Below, in pieces: positions 1-9,556 of a DNA stretch of 42,212 nucleotides. The notes under the pieces were generated by a model. The model was not told the origin of the DNA. It saw only the letters and a program-made list of their open reading frames with translations, and did not search any database. Within the stretch, counting starts at the first letter, position 1, and each line of letters opens with the position of its first letter. A program made the position numbers and the translations under genes. The stretch is taken from the NCBI RefSeq assembly GCF_014648515.1, contig NZ_BMRG01000001.1:334061-376272 (forward strand), in the 5' to 3' direction. The DNA is from Saccharothrix coeruleofusca (GTDB taxonomy: Bacteria; Actinomycetota; Actinomycetes; Mycobacteriales; Pseudonocardiaceae).

Positions 1-11
1 ATGGTGGTCAC
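1..11 (-). CDS. Start of a gene cut by the window edge (possibly DUF3180)
   Basis: A GTG at position 11 on the minus strand follows a GGAGG-like ribosome binding site and lies 33 bases past the folK stop codon. Only the first three codons (V-T-T) are in the window. In many actinobacteria the gene after folK encodes a small DUF3180 membrane protein, so this is the expected neighbour, but that is inference from gene order. The sequence cannot confirm the product. Confidence 0.3.
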
Positions 12-44
12 CTGGCCTCCACGGCCTCGCGTGGTGGCTGGGGG

Positions 45-524
45 TCAGAGCAAGGAGTGGGGGTAGGGGCGGACGCCGGTCGTGTCCAGTGTGGACAGCA
101 GGTCGGCGGTCCTGCCGTGTCCGGGTAGGACGGCGTCGGGGTCGACGTCCAGCCAGGGGATCAGGACGGTGGCGCGCTCGTGGGCGCCGGGGTGGGGCAG
201 CAGCAGGTCCGGGTGGTCGGAGCGCACGCCGTCCACGGTCACCACGTCCACGTCCAGGGTGCGCGGACCCCAGCGGCGCTCGCGCACCCGGCCCGCCGCC
301 CGCTCCAGCTCCTGCCCGCGCCGCAGCCAACCCCACTCGTCCGGCTCGCCGGAGACGATGAGCACGGCGTTGAGGAAGTCGTCCTGGTCGGTCACGCCCC
401 ACGGCGCGGTCTCGTACACCGGGGACACCGCCACCAGGTCGTCGGCGAAACCGGCCACGGCCTGGCGCAGGTAGCCCAGCCGGTCGCCCATGTTCGAGCC
501 GATCGACAGGACCGCCCTAGTCAC
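45..524 (-). CDS. folK: 2-amino-4-hydroxy-6-hydroxymethyldihydropteridine pyrophosphokinase (HPPK)
   Basis: The 159-aa protein has the HPPK fold signatures: [10 protein letters not shown] at the N-terminus and the catalytic/ATP-binding stretch [13 protein letters not shown] in the middle. It transfers pyrophosphate from ATP to 6-hydroxymethyl-dihydropterin, the step before dihydropteroate synthase in cytosolic folate synthesis. Length is normal for single-domain HPPK. The GTG start at 524 overlaps the end of folB by 8 bases, which suggests translational coupling. It is the last complete gene of the ftsH-folE-folP-folB-folK operon. Confidence 0.95.
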   Translation of the reverse strand: MTRAVLSIGSNMGDRLGYLRQAVAGFADDLVAVSPVYETAPWGVTDQDDFLNAVLIVSGEPDEWGWLRRGQELERAAGRVRERRWGPRTLDVDVVTVDGVRSDHPDLLLPHPGAHERATVLIPWLDVDPDAVLPGHGRTADLLSTLDTTGVRPYPHSLL

Positions 525-891
525 GGGTCCGCCGGATGGTCACCGACACGTCCGCGAAGGTCAGCGGGATCGGCGCGGACGGCTTGTGCACGGTCACCTC
601 GACCGCCCGCACCCTCCGGTCGGTCAGCACCTCGTCGGCGACCTCGCCCGCGACCGCCTCGATCAGGTCGCGCGGCCTGCCGCCGACGATCGCCGCCGCG
701 CGCTCGGCCAGCTCGCCGTAGTGCAGCGTGTCGCGCAGGTCGTCGGTGGCCGCCGCGCGGGACAGGTCCAGCCACGCGGTGATGTCGACCAGGAAGTCCT
801 GCCCGTCCCGCTTCTCGTGCTCGAACACGCCGTGGTGGCCGCGCACCCGCAGGCCGCGCAGCTCGATGCGGTCGCCCACCGGGTCAGCCAC
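517..891 (-). CDS. folB: Dihydroneopterin aldolase
   Basis: This 124-aa protein matches FolB, with an N-terminal [18 protein letters not shown] segment and a C-terminal catalytic-lysine region ([11 protein letters not shown]). It cleaves 7,8-dihydroneopterin to 6-hydroxymethyl-dihydropterin plus glycolaldehyde. The GTG at 891 was chosen because it gives the expected family length and overlaps the folP stop by 8 bases. A longer open frame upstream lies antisense to nothing useful and overlaps folP, so it was not used. Position between folP and folK is the usual actinobacterial order. Confidence 0.93.
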   Translation of the reverse strand: MADPVGDRIELRGLRVRGHHGVFEHEKRDGQDFLVDITAWLDLSRAAATDDLRDTLHYGELAERAAAIVGGRPRDLIEAVAGEVADEVLTDRRVRAVEVTVHKPSAPIPLTFADVSVTIRRTRD

Positions 892-1702
892 GGCCCGCCC
901 GCCAAGCCCGCGCCACGGCCACCGCGTCCAGCGAGCGGCCCACGTCGTGCACCCGCACGCCCCACGCGCCCGCGAACGCGGCCAGCGCCGACACCGCCGC
1001 GGTGGCGTCCTCGCGGCCGTCCGGCGCGCGGCCACCCAGCAGCGTGCCCAGGAAGCGCTTGCGGGACGCCCCCACCAGCACCGGGAACCCCAGCTCCAGC
1101 AGCACGTCCAGCCGGTTGAGCAGCTGCCAGTTGTGGTCGGCGTCCTTGGCGAACCCCAGACCGGGGTCCAGCACCACGTCCTCCGCCCGCACACCCGCCG
1201 CCAGCGCGGCGTCGACCCGCGCGGACAGCTCGTCGCGCACCTCGCGCACCACGTCGTCGTAGACGGCCAGCCGCTGCATCTCGCGGCTGTGCCCGCGCCA
1301 GTGCATGACCACGTACGGCACGCCCGCCTCGGCGACGACCTTCACCATCGCCGGGTCGGCCAGGCCGCCGGAGACGTCGTTGACGATCGACGCGCCCGCC
1401 TCCAGCGCGGCCAGCGCCACCTCCGAGCGCATGGTGTCCACGCTCACCGGCACGCCCTCGGCGACCAGCTCGCGGATCACCGGCGCCACCCGCGCGGCCT
1501 CCACCTCCGGCGGCACCCGCTCGGCGCCGGGGCGGGTGGACTCGCCGCCCACGTCGACCAGGTCGGCGCCCCGGCGGTGCACGGCCACGCCGTGCGCCAC
1601 CGCGTCGTCGCGGTCGAGGTAGCGACCGCCGTCGGAGAACGAGTCCGGGGTCACGTTGAGCACGCCCATCACCACGCAGTGCCCCGGCCTGGGCAGGGTC
1701 AC
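884..1702 (-). CDS. folP: Dihydropteroate synthase
   Basis: The 272-aa protein carries the DHPS signatures [14 protein letters not shown] near the N-terminus, [10 protein letters not shown] in the middle and [10 protein letters not shown] further on. It condenses p-aminobenzoate with hydroxymethyl-dihydropterin pyrophosphate and is the sulfonamide target. The GTG at 1702 overlaps the folE TGA stop as GTGA, which fixes the start better than the upstream candidates in the long open frame. No substitution in the visible motifs suggests loss of activity. Confidence 0.95.
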   Translation of the reverse strand: MTLPRPGHCVVMGVLNVTPDSFSDGGRYLDRDDAVAHGVAVHRRGADLVDVGGESTRPGAERVPPEVEAARVAPVIRELVAEGVPVSVDTMRSEVALAALEAGASIVNDVSGGLADPAMVKVVAEAGVPYVVMHWRGHSREMQRLAVYDDVVREVRDELSARVDAALAAGVRAEDVVLDPGLGFAKDADHNWQLLNRLDVLLELGFPVLVGASRKRFLGTLLGGRAPDGREDATAAVSALAAFAGAWGVRVHDVGRSLDAVAVARAWRAGRG

Positions 1703-2330
1703 CGGCCGCGCCCCCTGATCAGCTCGATCGCCTCCGCGCGGGTGGTCGGCGAGTCGCGCAGCATCCCGCGCACGGCCGAGGTGGTGGTGCGCGAGCCGGG
1801 CTTGCGCACCCCGCGCATCCCCATGCACAGGTGCTCGGCCTCGATGACCACGATCACCCCGCGCGGCTCCAGCCTGCGCACCAGCGCGTCGGCGACCTGC
1901 GAGGTCAGCCGCTCCTGCACCTGCGGCCGCTTGGCGTACAGGTCGACCAGCCTGGCCAGCTTGGACAGCCCGGTGACCCGGCCCTGCTCGTTGGGGATGT
2001 ACCCGACGTGCGCGACGCCGTGGAAGGGCAGCAGGTGGTGCTCGCAGAACGAGTACATCGGGATGTCGGTGACCAGGACGAGCTCCTCGTGGCTCTCGCC
2101 GAAGGTCTTGTCCAGCACGCTGTCCGGGTCGGTGAACAGCCCCGCGAACAGCTCCCGGTAGGCCCGCGCCACCCGCGCCGGGGTGTCCCGCAGGCCCTCC
2201 CGGTCCGGGTCCTCGCCGCAGGCCAGCAGCAGTTCCCGCACGGCTTCCTCGGCCCGGCGCTGGTCGAAGGGCCGTCGCGCGGCGACGCCGGCCTCCCCCG
2301 TCAGGGAGAGGCCGGCGTGGTCGAGACCGG

Positions 2331-2334
<4 letters not shown>
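1699..2334 (-). CDS. folE: GTP cyclohydrolase I
   Basis: A 211-aa homologue of FolE, which converts GTP to 7,8-dihydroneopterin triphosphate and opens the folate pathway. Zinc ligands and catalytic residues are present in [11 protein letters not shown] and in [12 protein letters not shown], and the C-terminal RTTTSAVRG segment is typical. The GTG at 2334 overlaps the ftsH stop as GTGA. The roughly 25-residue extension before the conserved core ([12 protein letters not shown]) is poorly conserved, so the exact start is slightly less sure than the identity. Confidence 0.95.
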
Positions 2335-4559
<2,225 letters not shown>

Positions 4560-4996
4560 GCACTTACGGCCGTCGGGCGGCCTCGACCCTCCCTGACTTG
4601 GTGACGGGCGCAGACGGGCACGCCCGTCCGACCAGCCTACCGCCCGAGCCGCCGGAGCAGTGCTCCGCGTGCGGAAGCGGCGGACCGGGTGGTGGCGTTC
4701 GAGGGATCAACGGCCGGGGACGGCCGAGGGTTCCCCACCGCGGTGCCGCGGTGACCACGAACACGGCCCGCAGGTCAGAGCGGTTCACCGGGGTCGTGGT
4801 GAACCGCCTCGGCCACACCGCCGTAACCACCATGACGGCCTTGGCGTTACCAGCGCGGGTAGCGACCGCGCGAGCCGGACTCGGGTGACTCGGAACACCA
4901 GGGGCCGGCCGCGTGGTGGCGCGCGTGCGATCCTCGCCACCACGAGTGTTCAACACCCACCCGAAAGAGTGAACACCGACCGAAGGTAACGACAGC
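4560..4996. promoter_or_regulatory. Divergent intergenic region with several palindromes
   Basis: This 437-bp gap separates ftsH (leftward) from the SBP-VWA gene (rightward) and must hold both promoters. No gene is visible. It has four clear inverted repeats: GGAGCA-N1-TGCTCC (4654-4666), CACCGCGG-N2-CCGCGGTG (4736-4753), GCGGTTCACC-N8-GGTGAACCGC (4780-4807) and GTGTTCAACAC (4946-4956), the last with an inverted TGAACAC at 4970-4976. The final pair lies 21-51 bases before the rightward start codon and could be an operator. I could not place -10 and -35 boxes with confidence. Confidence 0.5.
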
Positions 4997-6697
4997 ATGT
5001 CCCCTCGCCCCCAGACACCCGGACGCCTCCGGCGGGTCGCCCTCCCCGTCGGCGCCCTGCTCGGCGTCATCGCGGCCGCCGGTGTGACCGTGGTCGCGCT
5101 GCGGGCCACCAGCGGTCCCGACTGCGACGGCACCCTGCCGCTGAAGGTCGCGGTCACCCCCGCGGCCGAGGAGGTGGTGCGGGCCGCCGCGGAGGACTAC
5201 CAGGCGGACCAGCCAGTCGTGGACGGCCGGTGCGTGCAGGTGCAGGTCGAGCCCCGCGGCGCCGCGGACGTGGCCCACGAGCTGCCCACCGCGCAGATCA
5301 ACCCGCCCGCGCTGTGGATCCCCGACTCGTCGATGTGGGCCGCCGAGGCCCAGCGCCAGGCGGGCGACGAGGGTGTCGAGGCGCCGAAGCTGGACATCGG
5401 CGAGCCGCTGGCCAGCTCCCCGCTGCTGATCGCGGGCTCCGAGCGGGCCATGACCGCCCTCGGCTGGCCGATCACCCCGGTGAGCTGGAAGAAGGTGGTC
5501 GACCCAGGGGTCGAGGTGACGCTGAGCGACCCGACCACCTCCACCGAGGGCCTGGCCACGCTCGCGGTCATCCGCGCCCAGCTGGGCAACCCCGACGGCA
5601 CCCCCAAGCCGGAGCTGATCGGCGCGCTGCTGCGGGTCGGCCGCAACGCGCTGCCGTCCGTGCGCGACGCCTTCGGCAAGGTCACCCAGGGGGTGGACAA
5701 CGCGCCCGTGTTCACCGCCCCGGAGCAGTCAGTGCTGGCCGCCAACCGCGCCGCCGGGGCGCGCAAGGTGGTGGCGTCCCAGCCCCAGGAGGGCACGGTC
5801 GCGTTCGACTACCCGGTGGTGCGGGTCAGCCGGTCGGGTGAGCAGGCGGGCACCGCGCGGGCCGCCCAGGACTTCGAGGCCGCCCTGCGCGGCGACCGGA
5901 CCGCCCAGCGCTTCGCCGAGGCGGGCTTCCGCACCCCGGACGGCAAGGCCCCGCAGGACTGGACGACCGACGAGCACGGCGTGCGCGGCGGCGAGGTCAC
6001 CGTGCTCAAGACCCCCACCCCCGACCAGGTCTCCGAGCTGCTGGGCACGTGGGGCGCGGTGAGCCTGGACGCCCGGCTGCTGGCCGTGCTGGACGTGTCC
6101 GGCTCCATGGCCGAGCCGATGGGCAACGGCAAGCAGACCAGGGTGAACGCCGCCACCGAGGCGGCGCTGACCGCGCTGGGGATGCTGCCGGACACCTCGG
6201 AGATCGGCCTGTGGGCGTTCTCCACGGACAAGAAGCCGCCGAACGACTGGATCGAGCTGGTGCCGCTGGGGCCGCTGGGCGAGGCGCTGGGCGGGCCGAC
6301 CCGGCGGGTGCGGCTGCAGCAGGGCGCGTCCAGCCTGCCGTCGCTGGTCGGCGGCGGGACGGCGCTCAACGACACCACCCTGGCCGCGTTCCGGCACGTG
6401 CAGCGGACCTACGACCCGACGAAGATCAACTCGGTGACCCTGATCACCGACGGCCGCAACGACGACATCTCCAGCATCGACACGGCCGCGCTGATCGAGA
6501 CGCTCAAGCGGGAGGCGGACCCGACCCGGCCGGTGCCGCTGATCATGGTCGGCCTCGGCAACGAGGCCGACATGGCGGCGCTGCGCCAGATCGCCCAGGC
6601 CACCGGCGGCAAGGCGTACCAGGCGATGGAGGCCGAGGACATCCGCGGCGTCCTCCTGGACGGCATCTCGCAGCGCCGCTGCCGCCCCAACTGCTGA
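4997..6697 (+). CDS. Membrane-anchored substrate-binding and VWA domain protein
   Basis: The 566-aa protein begins with a basic stretch and one hydrophobic segment (about residues 14-36) that should export and anchor it. Residues ~45-330 look like a periplasmic-type substrate-binding module (LPLKVAVTPAAEEVVRAAAEDY, LWIPDSSMW). Residues ~355-560 form a von Willebrand A domain with a complete MIDAS: LDVSGSMAEP, GGGTALNDTT and LITDGRND. The combination is known in actinobacteria as substrate-binding and VWA proteins; no ligand is established here. It stands alone, with a palindrome-rich upstream region and strong hairpins downstream. ATG at 4997 follows a GAAGG site. Confidence 0.8.
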   Translation: MSPRPQTPGRLRRVALPVGALLGVIAAAGVTVVALRATSGPDCDGTLPLKVAVTPAAEEVVRAAAEDYQADQPVVDGRCVQVQVEPRGAADVAHELPTAQINPPALWIPDSSMWAAEAQRQAGDEGVEAPKLDIGEPLASSPLLIAGSERAMTALGWPITPVSWKKVVDPGVEVTLSDPTTSTEGLATLAVIRAQLGNPDGTPKPELIGALLRVGRNALPSVRDAFGKVTQGVDNAPVFTAPEQSVLAANRAAGARKVVASQPQEGTVAFDYPVVRVSRSGEQAGTARAAQDFEAALRGDRTAQRFAEAGFRTPDGKAPQDWTTDEHGVRGGEVTVLKTPTPDQVSELLGTWGAVSLDARLLAVLDVSGSMAEPMGNGKQTRVNAATEAALTALGMLPDTSEIGLWAFSTDKKPPNDWIELVPLGPLGEALGGPTRRVRLQQGASSLPSLVGGGTALNDTTLAAFRHVQRTYDPTKINSVTLITDGRNDDISSIDTAALIETLKREADPTRPVPLIMVGLGNEADMAALRQIAQATGGKAYQAMEAEDIRGVLLDGISQRRCRPNC

Positions 6698-6706
6698 CCC
6701 CACCCC

Positions 6707-6769
6707 CTCGGGTAGTACTTGCCCACCCTCACCACCCACCCGGTGAGGCGCGTGCAAGTACTACCCGAG
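6707..6769. terminator. 15-bp inverted repeat, likely bidirectional terminator
   Basis: CTCGGGTAGTACTTG (6707-6721) pairs perfectly with its complement at 6755-6769 across a 33-base loop, just after the stop of the SBP-VWA gene. A third copy of the right arm (AAGTACTACCCGAG) follows at 6788-6801. There is no T-tract, so a role as terminator is inferred from position between convergent genes. Confidence 0.5.
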
Positions 6770-6806
6770 GCGCCCACGAGGGCCGGTAAGTACTACCCGA
6801 GGCGCG

Positions 6807-6845
6807 CGAACGCTCAGTTCGCGGTGTCCGAACGCTCAGTTCGCG
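6807..6845. repeat. Two copies of a 17-bp palindrome-containing repeat
   Basis: CGAACGCTCAGTTCGCG occurs at 6807-6823 and again at 6829-6845, 22 bases apart. Each copy contains CGAAC-N5-GTTCG and can form a small stem. They lie in the non-coding space between convergent genes. Confidence 0.7.
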
Positions 6846-6902
6846 CGATCGGGTGAGCACGACAACACCGGTGCTAGTCAGGTGGGCACCGCGCGAGGCC
6901 GC

Positions 6903-6977
6903 GTCGGCCTGTCGGCATGCCTTTCGCGGAAAATCACGCTCTTCGATTTTCCGCGAAACGCGTGCCGATGGGCCGAC
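6903..6977. terminator. Large nested hairpin, REP-like palindrome
   Basis: Three nested arm pairs are visible: GTCGGCC/GGCCGAC (6903-6909 and 6971-6977), TCGGCA/TGCCGA (6912-6917 and 6963-6968) and TTTCGCGGAAAATC/GATTTTCCGCGAAA (6922-6935 and 6945-6958). The inner 14-bp stem has an AT-rich block on both strands. Its place between convergent genes suits bidirectional termination. It may also be a member of a dispersed palindromic family, which is inference. Confidence 0.6.
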
Positions 6978-6994
6978 TTCCGGGCGGCCGAGCC

Positions 6995-7013
6995 GCCGCG
7001 CCGGAGGCGCGGC
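6995..7013 (-). terminator. Hairpin terminator after hpt
   Basis: GCCGCGCC (6995-7002) and GGCGCGGC (7006-7013) form a perfect 8-bp stem with a 3-base loop, ending five bases from the hpt stop codon. No U-tract follows, as is usual for actinomycete terminators. Confidence 0.55.
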
Positions 7014-7017
7014 AGTC

Positions 7018-7566
7018 CTACACCGAGTAGACCTTGGGGTCGAGGGTGCCGATGTAGGGCAGGTCGCGGTAGCGCTCCGCGTAGTCCAGTCCGTAGCCCA
7101 CGACGAACTCGTTGGGGATGTCGAAGCCGATGTACTTGACCGGCACGTCGACCTTCACCGCGTCGGGCTTGCGCAGCAGCGAGCACACCTCCAGCGACCG
7201 CGGCTTGCGCGAGGCCAGGTTCTTGAGCAGCCACGACAGGGTCAGGCCGGAGTCGATGATGTCCTCGACGATGAGCACGTCGCGGTCGGCGATGTCGCGG
7301 TCGAGGTCCTTGAGGATGCGCACCACGCCGGAGGACGAGGTGGACGAGCCGTAGGAGCTCACCGCCATGAACTCCAGCTGCACCGGCACGGGCAGCGCCC
7401 TGGCCAGGTCGGTCATGAACATCACCGCACCCTTGAGCACGGTGATCAGGACGAGGTCCTGGTCGCCCGCCGGGTAGTCGGCGGCAACCTGCTTGGCGAG
7501 CTCGCCGACCTTGTCGCCGATCTCCTGCTCCGTGATGAGCACGGAGGCGATGTCGCCGTCGTACAC
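7018..7566 (-). CDS. hpt: Hypoxanthine phosphoribosyltransferase
   Basis: The 182-aa purine salvage enzyme contains the PRPP-binding loop [13 protein letters not shown] and the C-terminal base-binding segment [20 protein letters not shown]. It makes IMP or GMP from hypoxanthine or guanine and PRPP in the cytosol. Length is standard. The GTG at 7566 is preceded by AGGGG about eight bases upstream. It follows tilS by 16 bases, the widely conserved tilS-hpt-ftsH neighbourhood, although here ftsH is separated by the rightward SBP-VWA gene. Confidence 0.96.
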   Translation of the reverse strand: MYDGDIASVLITEQEIGDKVGELAKQVAADYPAGDQDLVLITVLKGAVMFMTDLARALPVPVQLEFMAVSSYGSSTSSSGVVRILKDLDRDIADRDVLIVEDIIDSGLTLSWLLKNLASRKPRSLEVCSLLRKPDAVKVDVPVKYIGFDIPNEFVVGYGLDYAERYRDLPYIGTLDPKVYSV

Positions 7567-7582
7567 GGACGATCCCCTTCGG

Positions 7583-8503
7583 TCATGCCTGCACTGCTTC
7601 CAGGATCAGCCTGCCATGCGCGCGGCGCGCCACAAAGCCGCCCGCCAGCCAAACGCCCCCCTGACCGCGCCAGTCCCCCACCAGCGCGTCCACCGAGCGC
7701 AGGTGCGAGTCGGACAACTCGGGCACGCCTTCGGCGAGCAGCCAGCGCCGCAGCACCCGCCTGCGCAGCGCGGCGGGCAATCCGTCCAGGTCCCCCACCG
7801 CGCAGCAGTCGCCGTCGAAGGCCGCGGCCAGCTCGTCCAGCGCGTCGCAGTCCTCCCGCAGCTGGGCGGCCGTGCGGGCCAGCGCGTCGGCGACCCCGCC
7901 CTGGAGCACGTCCTCCAGCAGCGGCAGCACCTCGGTGCGCAGCCGGACGCGGGTGAACGCCGGGTCGGCGTTGTGCGGGTCGGTCCACGGCTCCAGCCCC
8001 AGCTCGGCGCAGGCGGCGGCGGTCGCGGCGCGGGGCACCCCGAGCAGCGGGCGGCCCCACGGCGGGTCCAGCGGGCGCATGCCCGCGATCGAGCGCGGCC
8101 CGGAGCCCCGGCCCAGCCCGAGCAGCACCGTCTCGGCCTGGTCGTCGCGGGTGTGCCCGAGCAGCACCAGCCCGCGCTCGGGGCGCAGCGCCGCGTACCG
8201 GGCCCGCCGCGCCGCCGCCTCCGGGCCGCCGGGGCCGTCCACCACGACGGTGCGCACCTCGGCTGCCAGGCCCAGCTCGGCGCAGGTGCGGGCGGCGCGG
8301 GCGGCCACCTCGGCGGAACCGGGCTGCAGGCCGTGGTCGACCACGACCGCGCGGGCGCCGGGCGCGAGCTTGGCCGTCACCGCGGCCAGCGCGAGCGAGT
8401 CCGCCCCGCCGGAGACCGCCACGGTGACCCGCTCGGGCCGGTGCTCCAGCAGGAACCTGCGCACGGCTGTGCGGACCTGGGCGAGCGGCCCGTTCCCGCT
8501 CAC
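7583..8503 (-). CDS. tilS: tRNA(Ile)-lysidine synthase
   Basis: The 306-aa protein has the PP-loop ATP pyrophosphatase signature [12 protein letters not shown] at about residue 26-37, then [11 protein letters not shown] and [22 protein letters not shown]. It converts C34 of tRNA-Ile(CAU) to lysidine so that AUA is read as isoleucine. The protein is short at the C-terminus, as is usual for actinobacterial TilS. The GTG at 8503 overlaps the stop of the upstream metalloprotease gene as GTGA. Confidence 0.93.
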   Translation of the reverse strand: MSGNGPLAQVRTAVRRFLLEHRPERVTVAVSGGADSLALAAVTAKLAPGARAVVVDHGLQPGSAEVAARAARTCAELGLAAEVRTVVVDGPGGPEAAARRARYAALRPERGLVLLGHTRDDQAETVLLGLGRGSGPRSIAGMRPLDPPWGRPLLGVPRAATAAACAELGLEPWTDPHNADPAFTRVRLRTEVLPLLEDVLQGGVADALARTAAQLREDCDALDELAAAFDGDCCAVGDLDGLPAALRRRVLRRWLLAEGVPELSDSHLRSVDALVGDWRGQGGVWLAGGFVARRAHGRLILEAVQA

Positions 8504-9528
8504 GGCGCGACGCGGCGCAGCCAGGCGGCCGGGTCGGTGACCTCCACGCGGGTCGGGAGGGTGTCCGGGCTGGTCCACACGGTGTTGAAGCCGGCCATGC
8601 CCACCTCGTCGACCACGTGCCGGGTGAACGCCGCGCCCTCGGCGTACTGGCGGACCTTGGCCTCCACGCCCAGCAGCGTGCGCAGCACCCGGTCCAGCAC
8701 GCCGCCGCCCTTGCGCCGGACGGTGAACCGCTCGCGGATGGTGCGCACCGAGGGCACCACGTCCGGGCCGACGGCGTCCATCACGTGGTCCGCGTGGCCC
8801 TCCAGCAGCGTCGACAGCGCGATCAGCCGGTCCAGCACGGCGCGCTGCTCGGGGCTCTGGAACAGGTCGAGCAGGCCCACCGGGCCGGTGGCCTCGCGCA
8901 GCCGCCGGGGCAGGTCGCGCAGCCGCGGCGAGGAGCCGTCCATGGCGTCGAGCAGCTCGGTGACCAGGCCGGCGAAGTGCCCCGCGAGCCACGGCACGCC
9001 GGTGAACTGGAGCCGGTGGGTGACCTCGTGCAGGCACACCCACATGCTGAAGTCCTCACCCGGCACGTCGAGCGCGTGCTGCGCGCCGACGATGTTCGGG
9101 GCCACCAGCAGCAGCCTGCCGCCGTCGGAGAACGGGTCGTACTGGCCCAGCACGCGGGCGCTGAGGAAGGCCAGCACCACGCCCGCCTGCACGCCCGCCG
9201 TGCCCGCGAGCACGCCGCTGAACGCGCCGGACTGCTTGGGCAGCGCGCCGTCGGTCAGCGCGCTCAGGCCCTGCGCGGCGGCGCGCACCCAGGCCGGGCG
9301 GTCGACCACCTCGCCCGGCCGCAGCGGCAGGCCGCTGCCCAGCCCGGTCAGCTCGCGCACGTGCACCTCGGCGTCGACCGCCAGCTCGCGCAACCTGCCC
9401 ACCGCGATGTCGGCCTCGGCCCTGGGCACCACCGGGCCGGGCCGCACCAGACGCGCGGCCGTGGCCACCGCCAGGTCCCAGTCGACCGGCGTGCCGCCCA
9501 CCTGCTCCTGCTGCGTCGCCGCGTTCAC
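8500..9528 (-). CDS. Zinc-dependent metalloprotease of the DUF2342 family
   Basis: The 342-aa protein has an HEXXH zinc site (CLHEVTHRLQF, about residue 166-176) and a later LLEGHADHVMDAVG segment likely supplying the third ligand. This matches the actinobacterial DUF2342 family, often labelled coenzyme F420 biosynthesis-associated or zinc-dependent metalloprotease. The substrate is unknown. It lies between dacB and tilS on the same strand and overlaps tilS by four bases, a conserved placement in actinobacteria. GTG start at 9528. Confidence 0.85.
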   Translation of the reverse strand: MNAATQQEQVGGTPVDWDLAVATAARLVRPGPVVPRAEADIAVGRLRELAVDAEVHVRELTGLGSGLPLRPGEVVDRPAWVRAAAQGLSALTDGALPKQSGAFSGVLAGTAGVQAGVVLAFLSARVLGQYDPFSDGGRLLLVAPNIVGAQHALDVPGEDFSMWVCLHEVTHRLQFTGVPWLAGHFAGLVTELLDAMDGSSPRLRDLPRRLREATGPVGLLDLFQSPEQRAVLDRLIALSTLLEGHADHVMDAVGPDVVPSVRTIRERFTVRRKGGGVLDRVLRTLLGVEAKVRQYAEGAAFTRHVVDEVGMAGFNTVWTSPDTLPTRVEVTDPAAWLRRVAP

Positions 9529-9556
9529 CCCACCGACGCTACCTGCGCGTGCGGGT

